A DNA stretch of 64,000 nt from Bacteroidales bacterium. Lineage in GTDB: Bacteria; Bacteroidota; Bacteroidia; Bacteroidales; UBA932. The stretch is taken from contig JAEEVC010000001.1 in assembly GCA_016287075.1 (NCBI GenBank), positions 108,029 through 172,028 of the forward strand, read 5' to 3'. A program made the position numbers and the translations under genes. Shown here in pieces: positions 42,725 through 51,344 of the stretch. The stretch's first letter is position 1. Each line of letters opens with the position of its first letter. The notes below the pieces were generated by a model that was not told the origin of the DNA, ran no database searches, and saw only the letters and a list, made by a program, of their open reading frames with translations.

Positions 42725-44359
42725 TTATTTGAGTTTCAGCTCGACGCGGCGGTTGGCCTGGCGGCCTTCCTCGGTGTCGTTCGTCGCGATCGGCTGGCTC
42801 TCGCCGTAGCCCTTGTAGCTCAGGCGGCTGGCTTCGACGCCGTGCTGGACGAAATAGTCGTACACGGCCTTGGCGCGGTTCTCGGACAGTTTCTGGTTGT
42901 ATTCATCGCTGCCGCGGTTATCGGTATGGCCGCCGATTTCAACCGTCAGTTCCGGATTATCCCGGAGCCAGGCGACCACCTCGTCCAGCATGGCGCGCGC
43001 TTCGTCGTTCAGGTCGAACTTGTCGAAGGCGAACAGGGCGTTGGAGAGGCGGATCATGGTCCGCTGGATATCCTCCGGGACGACCGTCGGCGGTTCCGGT
43101 TCCTTCACCGGCTTCACCTTGGGTGTCTTGACTTTTTTGGGACGTGCCCCGACACGGCCGAAAGCGAAGCGGACCTTGATGCCCGCCTGCATCTTGTGCA
43201 GGGTGGCGGCCATCGGATCGGAATTCTTGTGGAGCCCTAAAAGGGTGGTTGAGTTAGGGCTTTCCACCAGGTCCGAGGTGGCGTAGTCCGGCGCGTCCAC
43301 CGCAAGGATGGAGTGTCTTTCGGCATGTGCCAGCGAGATGAGCGGACGATCTCCGTTGGCGTCGTAAGGCGTCTGATAAACAATATCTTTCGAAGCGAAA
43401 TCCAGCACTTTCCTGCCATGCCACCGTGAAAGGGGGCGGAGCAGTCCGAAGTCGCAGTAAAGACCCGTATAGATTCCTTTCCCCTTGCCGAGATTCCAGC
43501 GGAAACCCAGGTCGAGGGAAGCCATCACGTCAAAGGGTGGGACCTGGAGTTTTTTCCAGTTGTCCCGCTCCAGGAAGGTATCCTCTTTTACGGCCGTACT
43601 CCCCGAGAGGTGCCCGTAGTCCTCAGACGGGACGATCTTGATGTGGCCGCTGTTGAAGGTGAGGATGTAATCCGGCAGGCCTTCGGCGGGATAGTCCGTC
43701 CTGGCGAAAACGGTATACTGTCCGCCGCTGTCCCATTGTTGGGCATATTGCGTGAGGAGCCCGCGGCTGAACTTGGCGCCGCCGGCGATATAGAACTGGT
43801 GACCGGCAGGGGAAATGGGCGTCATGTACTTGAGCATCAAGGGAATCTGCAAGGCAAACATCCGGTGTTTCTCCAGGAAGCCGGGCAGGTTGCTGCCGAT
43901 CCAGAGCTCTTTCTTGTAGCTTCCGGCCGAGCCGCTGCCCGTCACGACATTGGTGGTCACATTCAGGAGCATGTCGGATGAGACCCGGCTGAAATAGAGT
44001 CCGAGCTCGGCGCCGGTGATCAGGCCCCAGTGTTCCGTGAAGTTGAAGTCCACGAAGAAACCGGCTTGGCCGGCGGGCATCAGGGAGGCCTTCGGCGGAT
44101 AGAATTTCAGATAATCCTGCTGCATGTCATCCGACTGGCCGACATGCATGAGCCAGGGATCGGTGGGGAAGGAGGCGAGATAGCCGCCGATGCCGGCCCC
44201 GCCGCCGAAGGAGAATTCTACCTTGGGAATGATCCGGGGCGGTGTTGCAACCTCTTCTGTTTCAGTGCTGTTGGTGGACGTCGTGGGCGTGTCTTGCGCC
44301 CATGCGGCCATCGGCACCCACAGGGCGGCGGCGATGGCCAGGCATGAAAGGGTTCTCAT
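42725..44359 (-). CDS. OmpA-family outer-membrane protein
   Basis: 544 residues from the ATG at 44359 (MRTLSCLAIAAALWVPMAAWAQ, a good signal peptide); an upstream in-frame ATG at 44419 was rejected because its extension is not signal-like and it crosses the promoter. Residues about 45-405 look like an outer-membrane beta-barrel (GGGAGIGGYLA, many aromatic-alternating strands). A Lys/Pro-rich linker follows (KKVKTPKVKPVKEPEPP). Residues about 430-544 form the peptidoglycan-binding OmpA domain (FDLNDEARAMLDEVVAWLRDNP, TVEIGGHTDNRGSDEYNQKLSENRAKAVYDY in two parts, SYKGYGESQPIATN). Likely structural, linking outer membrane to cell wall. Confidence 0.9.
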   Translation of the reverse strand: MRTLSCLAIAAALWVPMAAWAQDTPTTSTNSTETEEVATPPRIIPKVEFSFGGGAGIGGYLASFPTDPWLMHVGQSDDMQQDYLKFYPPKASLMPAGQAGFFVDFNFTEHWGLITGAELGLYFSRVSSDMLLNVTTNVVTGSGSAGSYKKELWIGSNLPGFLEKHRMFALQIPLMLKYMTPISPAGHQFYIAGGAKFSRGLLTQYAQQWDSGGQYTVFARTDYPAEGLPDYILTFNSGHIKIVPSEDYGHLSGSTAVKEDTFLERDNWKKLQVPPFDVMASLDLGFRWNLGKGKGIYTGLYCDFGLLRPLSRWHGRKVLDFASKDIVYQTPYDANGDRPLISLAHAERHSILAVDAPDYATSDLVESPNSTTLLGLHKNSDPMAATLHKMQAGIKVRFAFGRVGARPKKVKTPKVKPVKEPEPPTVVPEDIQRTMIRLSNALFAFDKFDLNDEARAMLDEVVAWLRDNPELTVEIGGHTDNRGSDEYNQKLSENRAKAVYDYFVQHGVEASRLSYKGYGESQPIATNDTEEGRQANRRVELKLK

Positions 44360-44388
44360 AGGTCGGACGTTTTGAACTTGTTCCGAAG

Positions 44389-44396
44389 CAAAGATA
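44389..44396 (-). promoter_or_regulatory. -7 element of the OmpA-family gene
   Basis: On the minus strand TATCTTTG lies 29 bp before the ATG at 44359. TTTG at 44414-44411 is only 14 bp upstream; a TTGTTTT stretch slightly further up may be the real -33. Confidence 0.5.
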
Positions 44397-44432
44397 AATA
44401 GAATCGGATACAAAAACAACGGTCCCAGCCGT

Positions 44433-45944
44433 TTACAGGTTGGCGATGATCCGGTCGAAGGAGGCGTCGGGGTGGAGGGAATGCTTCTGGAGGAGACTGT
44501 GGTAGGAATACACGGTCGTCACGGACATGTTGAGGACCTTGGCGATCTTGCGCCGCTGGGGGATGCCGATGCGGATGAGGGCGAGGATGCGGAGCTCGGT
44601 CGAAAGGGCGCCGCCGTCCGTCAGGGAAAGGCGGTAGGGCTCCTGCATGTGTTCATTGACCCTTTCCACGAAGTCGGGGAAGATGCCGAGGAAGGTCGAA
44701 TCGAAGGCGTTCAGCAGGTCCTGGAACCCGCTGTCGGCGAAGGAGGGTTTGCGGAGCATGGCCATGACCGCGGCCTGGCCGTCGGTCCTGGCCGTCTGGC
44801 GAAGCGAGGAGCGGTACTCGTCCACCTTGTTGAGGTAGTCCACACATTTCTCCATGTAATAGGCCAGGAAATTGTCCTTGATGGAAGAAAGTTCGTTCAG
44901 TTTCATCCGGGAGCGGTTGAGCCGCGTCGAATACCGGGACAGCAGGAACACGGAGACGAGGGCGCCAGAGAGGAGGAGCACGGCCGCGAGGGCCAGGAGC
45001 AGGTAGGCGCGTTTTTTCTGCTCCTGCTGCCGGAGCAGGACGTTCATGATCTCCATCTCGGAGCGGATCACGTCTTCATAACGGGATTCGTAGTGGGAGG
45101 AGTAGGCGTCCTTGAGGGTGATGCGCATATAGCGGTCCGCCCGTTCGATATCGCCCGTCCGGAACAGGATGCGTGCCAGTTCATAGAGGGCGTTGTAGGC
45201 CTTTACCGAAAGGCGCATGTCGCATGCCGCAGAGTTGGCGAAGTATTGGATGGCCAGCCCGGTGTCCCCGTTGTACAGGGACTCTTTCGCCAGGAAATAA
45301 TTCGCTTTGGCCGTGTCGTTCAGGCTGTTCAGCGTACAGGCCTTCAGCCGGGCGACGGCCTCGTCCGGGGTTCCGTCCTTCCGGTGCAGTTCGTTGTAAT
45401 AGAATGCGCATTCAATCCGGGAACTGTCGCTTCGCCACCATTTCTCGACAACCGCCTGCTGTGCGGCGGCGAATTCGGGACGCCCGGCGGCCAGCCTTCC
45501 ATAGATATGATATCCGGCAAAGCAGTAGATGTCCAGGGCTTCGGCGCCCATCCCCGTCGTGTCGATCTGCCGGAGCACCCGGAGCGCCGTGCCAGTCGAA
45601 TCCATCTTGTACAGGATGTTGGCGTAGCAGGATTCGCTGATGGCCTTCTGCCGTGCATCCCCCCTCTGCAGGCGCCGCATCTCCCGGATGTACCGGTAAC
45701 AGGAATCCACATCGTGATAGTACAGGATCCTTTCCAGGTCGTACGCCCTTTCCCAGCGGACGGAATCCGTGTCCGCGTCCAGGAACAGGGCGCGGAGCCC
45801 GTCATTTTTCCGGACGTAAGCCGAGTCGTAAACCGGCTGCGACTCAATGGCGTTGTCCAGGTTTTCGAAGACCCGCTGCCGGTCCCGGGAGCAGGACAGA
45901 ACGGCGGCCAGGCCGGCCAGCAGGAAAAAACAAGCTTTTTTCAT
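44433..45944 (-). CDS. DUF6377-type membrane regulator with TPR sensor and C-terminal HTH
   Basis: 503 residues from the ATG at 45944 (MKKACFFLLAGLAAVLSCSRD, a lipoprotein-like signal); an ATG five codons earlier lies inside the promoter region. Residues about 25-310 are helical TPR-like repeats, expected in the periplasm. One strong membrane segment lies about 320-343 (YLLLALAAVLLLSGALVSVF). The cytoplasmic part has a coiled stretch, then an HTH near the C-terminus (ELRILALIRIGIPQRRKIAKVLNMS, VTTVYSYHSLLQ). This layout, periplasmic sensor-TM-HTH, is that of DUF6377 proteins, which commonly stand next to and divergent from SusCD genes, as here. It is the likely regulator of the 46160-57078 locus. 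Confidence 0.82.
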   Translation of the reverse strand: MKKACFFLLAGLAAVLSCSRDRQRVFENLDNAIESQPVYDSAYVRKNDGLRALFLDADTDSVRWERAYDLERILYYHDVDSCYRYIREMRRLQRGDARQKAISESCYANILYKMDSTGTALRVLRQIDTTGMGAEALDIYCFAGYHIYGRLAAGRPEFAAAQQAVVEKWWRSDSSRIECAFYYNELHRKDGTPDEAVARLKACTLNSLNDTAKANYFLAKESLYNGDTGLAIQYFANSAACDMRLSVKAYNALYELARILFRTGDIERADRYMRITLKDAYSSHYESRYEDVIRSEMEIMNVLLRQQEQKKRAYLLLALAAVLLLSGALVSVFLLSRYSTRLNRSRMKLNELSSIKDNFLAYYMEKCVDYLNKVDEYRSSLRQTARTDGQAAVMAMLRKPSFADSGFQDLLNAFDSTFLGIFPDFVERVNEHMQEPYRLSLTDGGALSTELRILALIRIGIPQRRKIAKVLNMSVTTVYSYHSLLQKHSLHPDASFDRIIANL

Positions 45945-46089
45945 GCTGTAAAGATACAAATATTATCTTGTTTTTCATATATTGTACTTTATTCGTAAAT
46001 GGTTTATATACAGCTTTATAAGTGTATTCCTTCCCTTTGTAATACCTTGTTTTGGGAAATCGGCCATAGCGGCGATGCCATTTTTTCGA

Positions 46090-46097
46090 TACTTTTG
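46090..46097 (+). promoter_or_regulatory. -7 element of the second SusC locus
   Basis: TACTTTTG matches TAnnTTTG and lies 62 bp before the ATG at 46160. No good -33 is visible at the right distance, as expected for a promoter needing an activator. Confidence 0.5.
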
Positions 46098-46110
46098 CAA
46101 AAAAAGAGAC

Positions 46111-46140
46111 GGACCACAGTGGACCACAGTGGACCACAGG
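46111..46140 (+). repeat. Triple 10-bp direct repeat in the 5' leader of the SusC gene
   Basis: GGACCACAGT, GGACCACAGT and GGACCACAGG stand head to tail, 13 bp after the -7 box and 19 bp before the start codon. One unit per helical turn suggests a regulator-binding array or slippage-prone leader. Confidence 0.75.
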
Positions 46141-46159
46141 CACTAAAAAACTGCACCAT

Positions 46160-49100
46160 ATGAAGCAATTGTTCAAACGCGCCACTGCGCTCGCAGCCAT
46201 CCTCCTTCTCGCGGGCACTGTCGCCTGGGCGCAGAAGCAGCAGGTCACCGGAAGGGTGACCGAGGCCGCTACCGGCGAACCGGTTCCCGGCGCCGCCATC
46301 CTGGTCAAAGGCGGGACGGGCGGTGTCATCACGGACGCTTCCGGCGCTTATTCCATCCAGGTCGCTTCCGATGCGACGCTTGTCTGCACCCTGATCGGCT
46401 ATACCGATATGGAACAGGCCGTGGGCGGGCGCGCGGAAATCGACTTCGCGCTCGAGATGGATTCCGAGATGCTCGAGGAGACGGTTGTCGTGGGATACGG
46501 CACGCTGAAGAAGTCCCAGCTGGTGGGCAGTGTCGAGCAGATCTCAGGCGAAAACCTGGAAGGCCGTACCAATGCCAACGTGTCCCGTACGCTCCAGGGC
46601 CAGGTGCCCGGCCTGAGCATTTTCCAGGCGGACGGCAAACCGACGCACGGAGGCTCCGTCTACATCCGGGGCGGCGCGACCAGTTACGTGATGAAGAAGA
46701 ACCTGAGCTCCAAGGACATGACGGAGTATTCCATCGGCCAGGGCGGTGGTGCGCTGGTGCTGATCGACGGGGTCGAGGGCGAGCTTTCTTCCGTGAACCC
46801 CGAGGACATCGAGACCGTTTCCGTCCTCAAGGATGCCTCTTCATCCGCCATCTACGGCTCCCGGGCCGCGTACGGCGTGATCCTGATTACGACCAAGAAC
46901 GCATCCGGCGACAAACTGTCCATCAGCTACAGCGGTTCCTTCTCCCTCAACGAACGGACGGTCAAGTGGGAGGACCACGTGATTACCGACGGCCTGGAGT
47001 TTACGCGTACCTTCTATGATTTCTGGATCGGCCGGACGGAAACCCCCTACGCGGCGGGCGCCCTCCCGACCAAGATGAACACCTACGCCATCCCCTCCGA
47101 TTACCTGCAGCGCTTCGAGGTGCGGCGGAGGGCCGGCAATACGGACGTCTATGACATGGACGGCTCCAATTACCTCTATTTCGGCTCGGAAAACTATTTC
47201 GGCCTCTTCTACAAGCGGATGAACACCACCCGCACCCATTCCGTCAGCCTGAACGGCGCTTCCGGGAAGATGTCCTATTCGCTGTCCGGCCGTTTCTATA
47301 CGCAGGACGGCATCTACAAGATCGGTTACGAGGACTACAAGCAGTACAACCTCCGCTCGAAGGTCTCCCTCAAGCTCAGGGACTGGCTCTCAGTCGACAA
47401 CAATACCTATCTGTACCGCGTGCACTACATCCAGCCCATCTTCTCCAAGAGCTCGGACAAGGTGGGCAGCCAGGTCCAGCAGATCGCGGTGATCGGTCTT
47501 CCCGTGCTTCCGGTGACCAATGCGGACGGGACGTACACCCTTGGCGGCGCCGCTTCCGGCTATGCCGCCTTCAACGAGGGCAATTCCGCCCAGGAGGCCA
47601 CCACCTCGACCGTCATAACGACGACGGGCATCAACCTCGAGCCGGTGAAGGATGTGTTCAAGCTCCGCGCGGACGTCTCCTTCAAGTTTACCTCCAGGTT
47701 CACGGAGCGTTATGTCGCCCCGACGCCGCAGAGCCTTTCCCCCGGCATCATCACCTACTATGTGAGCGAGGCCGACTCCTATAAAAAGGAATACCATTAT
47801 ACGACGAACCACCTGTCCGCCAATGTGGTCGGGACGTTCACCCCCCGGCTGGGCCCCGACCATAAACTGAACGTGGTGGCCGGGTGGAACCTGGAAGACC
47901 ACCGGTACGATGTCGAGACCATCCTCCGCCTCGGGATGCTTTATCCCGGCCTCACGAGCTTCGAAATGTTCGAAGGCAGCGAGATCGACCTGAAGGAATA
48001 TGACAGCGACTGGAGCACCATCGGCACCTTCGCCCGCGCCAACTACACGCTGAAAGGGCGGTATATCCTCGAAGGATCCGTCCGCTATGACCTCAATTCC
48101 CGCTTTCCGGGCAACCAGCGCGGCGGCTGGTTCCCGTCCGCCTCGGCGGGCTGGCGGGTCTCGGAGGAGCCCTGGATGCAGGGTGCCAAGGGCGTGATCG
48201 ACAACTTGAAACTGCGCGGGAACTGGGGCTCCCTCGGCAACGGCGGCATTTCCCCGTATTCCTTCCTCGAGACGATGGGCGTCAGCAAGAGTTCGGTCAT
48301 CTTCGACGGTGGTTATGCCAACATCGCAGGCATGCCCTCCATCGTCCCGGACAGCCTGACCTGGGAGAAGGTCAAGACCTGGGACATCGGCCTCGACATG
48401 GACCTCCTGCGGAGCCGCCTCTCCTTCTCGGGCGACTATTACGTCCGTTTCACCGACGATATGTACTCTACCGGCCCGGAACTCCCCGCCATCCTCGGCG
48501 CGGCCACGCCGAAGGGCAATTACGGCCAGCTCAGGACCAACGGCTGGGAACTCACGCTCTCCTGGCGGGATGCCTTCAAACTGGGCGGCAAGGACCTGGC
48601 CTGGTCCGTCAAGGGCAGCCTCTGGGACAACCGCACCTGGGTCACCCGCTTCTACAACGAGAGCCACAACATCTTCGGCTTCTACGAAGGCAAGGAACTC
48701 GGCGAGCTCTGGGGCTTCGTGACGGACGGGCTCTTCCTGACCAACGAGGAGGCCGAAAACTGGTATCCGGACCGGTACCACAACCTCGGCACCTCCACCA
48801 TCCCCTTTGCGGGTGACATCCGTTTCGTCGATGTCGACGGCAACAAGGAAATCACCGCCGGGGCCGGGACCCTCGAGGACCACGGCGACCTCGACCGCAT
48901 CGGCAACATCATGCCCCGCTACCAGTTCGGCATCAACTTCGACGCGAAGTGGAACGGATTGGGCCTGAGCGTGTTCCTGCAGGGGATCGGCCACCGCGAC
49001 TGGTATCCGTCGGAGGGCTCGTCCCTGTTCTGGGGCGGCTATGAACGGGCCTACAACTTCGCCCTTTACGACCAGCTCGACCGGGTGATCCTGGACAAGA

Positions 49101-49501
49101 GCACCCCCAACTGGACGGTGTCCAACGCCGCCGACCATCCGTACTGGCCGCGCCGCCTCTACGGCATGGCGATGGCCGGCAGCGGCATCGGCACGATGAA
49201 CACGTACAGCGACTATTTCCTCCAGAATGCGGCGTACCTCCGCCTCAAGAACCTCACGCTGGACTATACCTTCCCGGAGAAGGCTGCCCGCAGGATCGGA
49301 ATGGAGAAGGTGCGGGTCTATTTCTCAGGCGAAAACCTCCTCACCTGGTCCCCGATCTACCGGCACACGTCGATGTTCGACCCCGAGGTCATCGACAAGG
49401 GGGACTCCGACTTCGGCAATGCGACCTCCACGACAATGGGCGACGGCGCCAGTTACCCCATGCTCAAGTCCTATACTTTCGGTATCAACCTTACATTCTG
49501 A
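46160..49501 (+). CDS. SusC/RagA-family TonB-dependent transporter (second locus)
   Basis: 1113 residues. Signal peptide 1-25 (VAWAQ), carboxypeptidase-regulatory-like domain about 28-100 (VTGRVTEAATGEPVPGAAIL), TonB box about 104-112 (LEETVVVGYG), plug about 115-245 (VYIRGGATSY, LVLIDGVEG, SVLKDASSSAIYGSRAAYGVILITT), barrel to the end (GINLTF). A plug insertion of about 20 residues (MKKNLSSKDMTEYSIGQGGG) lies between the RGG motif and the VDG-like motif. There is no STN domain. With the SusD encoded 8 bp downstream it forms a transporter; the substrate is open, since no classical glycoside hydrolase family is recognisable in this locus apart from the DUF6259-type protein. Confidence 0.95.
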   Translation: MKQLFKRATALAAILLLAGTVAWAQKQQVTGRVTEAATGEPVPGAAILVKGGTGGVITDASGAYSIQVASDATLVCTLIGYTDMEQAVGGRAEIDFALEMDSEMLEETVVVGYGTLKKSQLVGSVEQISGENLEGRTNANVSRTLQGQVPGLSIFQADGKPTHGGSVYIRGGATSYVMKKNLSSKDMTEYSIGQGGGALVLIDGVEGELSSVNPEDIETVSVLKDASSSAIYGSRAAYGVILITTKNASGDKLSISYSGSFSLNERTVKWEDHVITDGLEFTRTFYDFWIGRTETPYAAGALPTKMNTYAIPSDYLQRFEVRRRAGNTDVYDMDGSNYLYFGSENYFGLFYKRMNTTRTHSVSLNGASGKMSYSLSGRFYTQDGIYKIGYEDYKQYNLRSKVSLKLRDWLSVDNNTYLYRVHYIQPIFSKSSDKVGSQVQQIAVIGLPVLPVTNADGTYTLGGAASGYAAFNEGNSAQEATTSTVITTTGINLEPVKDVFKLRADVSFKFTSRFTERYVAPTPQSLSPGIITYYVSEADSYKKEYHYTTNHLSANVVGTFTPRLGPDHKLNVVAGWNLEDHRYDVETILRLGMLYPGLTSFEMFEGSEIDLKEYDSDWSTIGTFARANYTLKGRYILEGSVRYDLNSRFPGNQRGGWFPSASAGWRVSEEPWMQGAKGVIDNLKLRGNWGSLGNGGISPYSFLETMGVSKSSVIFDGGYANIAGMPSIVPDSLTWEKVKTWDIGLDMDLLRSRLSFSGDYYVRFTDDMYSTGPELPAILGAATPKGNYGQLRTNGWELTLSWRDAFKLGGKDLAWSVKGSLWDNRTWVTRFYNESHNIFGFYEGKELGELWGFVTDGLFLTNEEAENWYPDRYHNLGTSTIPFAGDIRFVDVDGNKEITAGAGTLEDHGDLDRIGNIMPRYQFGINFDAKWNGLGLSVFLQGIGHRDWYPSEGSSLFWGGYERAYNFALYDQLDRVILDKSTPNWTVSNAADHPYWPRRLYGMAMAGSGIGTMNTYSDYFLQNAAYLRLKNLTLDYTFPEKAARRIGMEKVRVYFSGENLLTWSPIYRHTSMFDPEVIDKGDSDFGNATSTTMGDGASYPMLKSYTFGINLTF

Positions 49502-49508
49502 GCGCGTT

Positions 49509-51326
49509 ATGAAAAAGACGATATCCATCCTCCTGGCGGCCCTCGCGGCCTGCGCCTGCAGCGATTTCCTGGAGCGGACCCCGGCCAACAAGTTCGCCGC
49601 CGAGACCTTCTTCGCAGGCGAGACGGACCTGCGCCTGTATGCCGACGGACTGATCGACACAGCCCTTCCGGACGCTTCCGACATGGCGCTCGGCGAGGAC
49701 CGTTTCACCGACCTGTGCGGGACGAAGAATTCCAAGGAATTCTATTGGGGGACCTATACGGCATCGAAGGGAAACAACTGGACCACAAGCACCTGGAGTT
49801 TTCCGCGCCGCGTGGCCTATATGCTGGAGAACATGCCCCGCTGCAAGGATAAGGTCCTGGAAAGCACCTATAACCATTACGAGGGCGTCGCCCGCTTCTG
49901 GCGCGCCTGGATCACGTTCAAGCGGATGAAGGTCTTCGGCGACTGCTACTTTGTCGACAAGGTCATCGACCCCACGGATACGCTGACCCTCTACAGCGGG
50001 CGGCAGGACCGGGAGTACATTTTCCACCGCATGACGGAAGACCTGGATTTCGCCTGCGGGCACTGCCTGGCTTCCGGAGACGGCATCAACTCGGACGGCC
50101 GGGTGTACGTCAACAAGTATGTGGCCCTGGCCTATGCTTCGCGTATCTTCCTGTATGAAGGGACCTTCCGCAAGTACCACAGCGTGAATCCCTCGACCGG
50201 GAAGCCCTGGAGCGGGGAATACGAGAGTGCCGGAGACTTGTTGGAACGCGCGGAGAAATATGCGAAGGAACTCGTCGAGGCCGGTGCCTTCTCGCTCGTC
50301 AGCGACTACCGCGGCCTCTTCGTATCGCCCGGCCTGAACCCGAAGGAGGTCATCTGGGGCCGCACCTATTCCGAAGACCTCAGCGTCAGACACGGCGTCA
50401 CGTACAAATACTGCTCGACGACCTCCTCGCTCCTGTACGGCCCGACCAAGGAGTATGTCCGGATGTTCCTCCGGACCGACGGTACGCCGGCCTCCGGGGA
50501 GCTCAGCGTGACGGAGGAGTTCAACGGCCGCGACAAGCGCCTCTCCGCCACCGTGCTCGCACCCGGGCAGACCGTGAAAAAGAGCGACGGCACCACGCCG
50601 GAGTTCGCCCCCAACTGGACATGGACCTGCACGGGATACCTGTGGATCAAATGGGTCCAGCTCGAAGACGTGCCGCTCGGCGCCGACAACAAATCCTATA
50701 ACTCCGTCCCCATCATGCGCTATGCCGAGGTGCTCCTGAACTATGCCGAGGCGGCGGCGGAGCTGGGCCACATGGACCCGGCGCTCTGGGAGAAGACCGT
50801 CGGCGCCCTGCGCAGGCGGGCCGGCGTCAGGAGCATCTGTCCCGGCACGGACGGCTATGTGGCCGACACCTGGCTGCGGGACTATTACACGAAGGATGTC
50901 CTCCATCCCGCCGCGCTGACCGATGAACTGCTGGAGATCCGCCGCGAGCGGGTGACGGAACTGATGCTGGAGGGCCAGAGCCGTTACGACGACCTGGTGC
51001 GCTGGCATCTGGGCGACCTGATCGAGCGCCGCTACAACCACGAGGGCTGGCGCGGCATCTGGATCACGGAAGAAGAGGCCGTCTCCGGCTTCGACTGGGC
51101 CGGAAAGCATTATACCGTATCCAAATCCCGCGGGACCAGCGAGACGAACTACAAGATCACCGGCAATGCCAGCGGCGCCTGGAGCCTGTCCGAGGGCAGC
51201 CACGGCTACCTGGTCTATCATTACAAGCTGGTCTGGGACGACAAGATGTACCTCCATCCCATCCCGCAGGCCGCCTTGAACGTGAATCCCGCCCTCGGGC
51301 AGAACGAGGGCTGGCAATGGCAATAA
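49509..51326 (+). CDS. SusD-family nutrient-binding lipoprotein (second locus)
   Basis: 605 residues from the ATG at 49509 (MKKTISILLAALAACACSDF, lipid Cys17 followed by SDFLERTP); the longer open frame upstream overlaps susC and is excluded. Family features: FAAETFFAGETDLRLYADGL, FWRAWITFKRMKVFGDCYFV, MRYAEVLLNYAEAAAELG and the C-terminal LLEIRRERVTELMLEGQSRYDDLVRW (in two parts). A loop of about 45 residues after this signature (GIWITEEEAVSGFDWAGKHY) is longer than usual. It pairs with the SusC before it and is followed 18 bp later by a BACON lipoprotein, the typical SusE/F slot. Confidence 0.93.
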   Translation: MKKTISILLAALAACACSDFLERTPANKFAAETFFAGETDLRLYADGLIDTALPDASDMALGEDRFTDLCGTKNSKEFYWGTYTASKGNNWTTSTWSFPRRVAYMLENMPRCKDKVLESTYNHYEGVARFWRAWITFKRMKVFGDCYFVDKVIDPTDTLTLYSGRQDREYIFHRMTEDLDFACGHCLASGDGINSDGRVYVNKYVALAYASRIFLYEGTFRKYHSVNPSTGKPWSGEYESAGDLLERAEKYAKELVEAGAFSLVSDYRGLFVSPGLNPKEVIWGRTYSEDLSVRHGVTYKYCSTTSSLLYGPTKEYVRMFLRTDGTPASGELSVTEEFNGRDKRLSATVLAPGQTVKKSDGTTPEFAPNWTWTCTGYLWIKWVQLEDVPLGADNKSYNSVPIMRYAEVLLNYAEAAAELGHMDPALWEKTVGALRRRAGVRSICPGTDGYVADTWLRDYYTKDVLHPAALTDELLEIRRERVTELMLEGQSRYDDLVRWHLGDLIERRYNHEGWRGIWITEEEAVSGFDWAGKHYTVSKSRGTSETNYKITGNASGAWSLSEGSHGYLVYHYKLVWDDKMYLHPIPQAALNVNPALGQNEGWQWQ

Positions 51327-51344
51327 TCAAAAACCCCCGATAGT

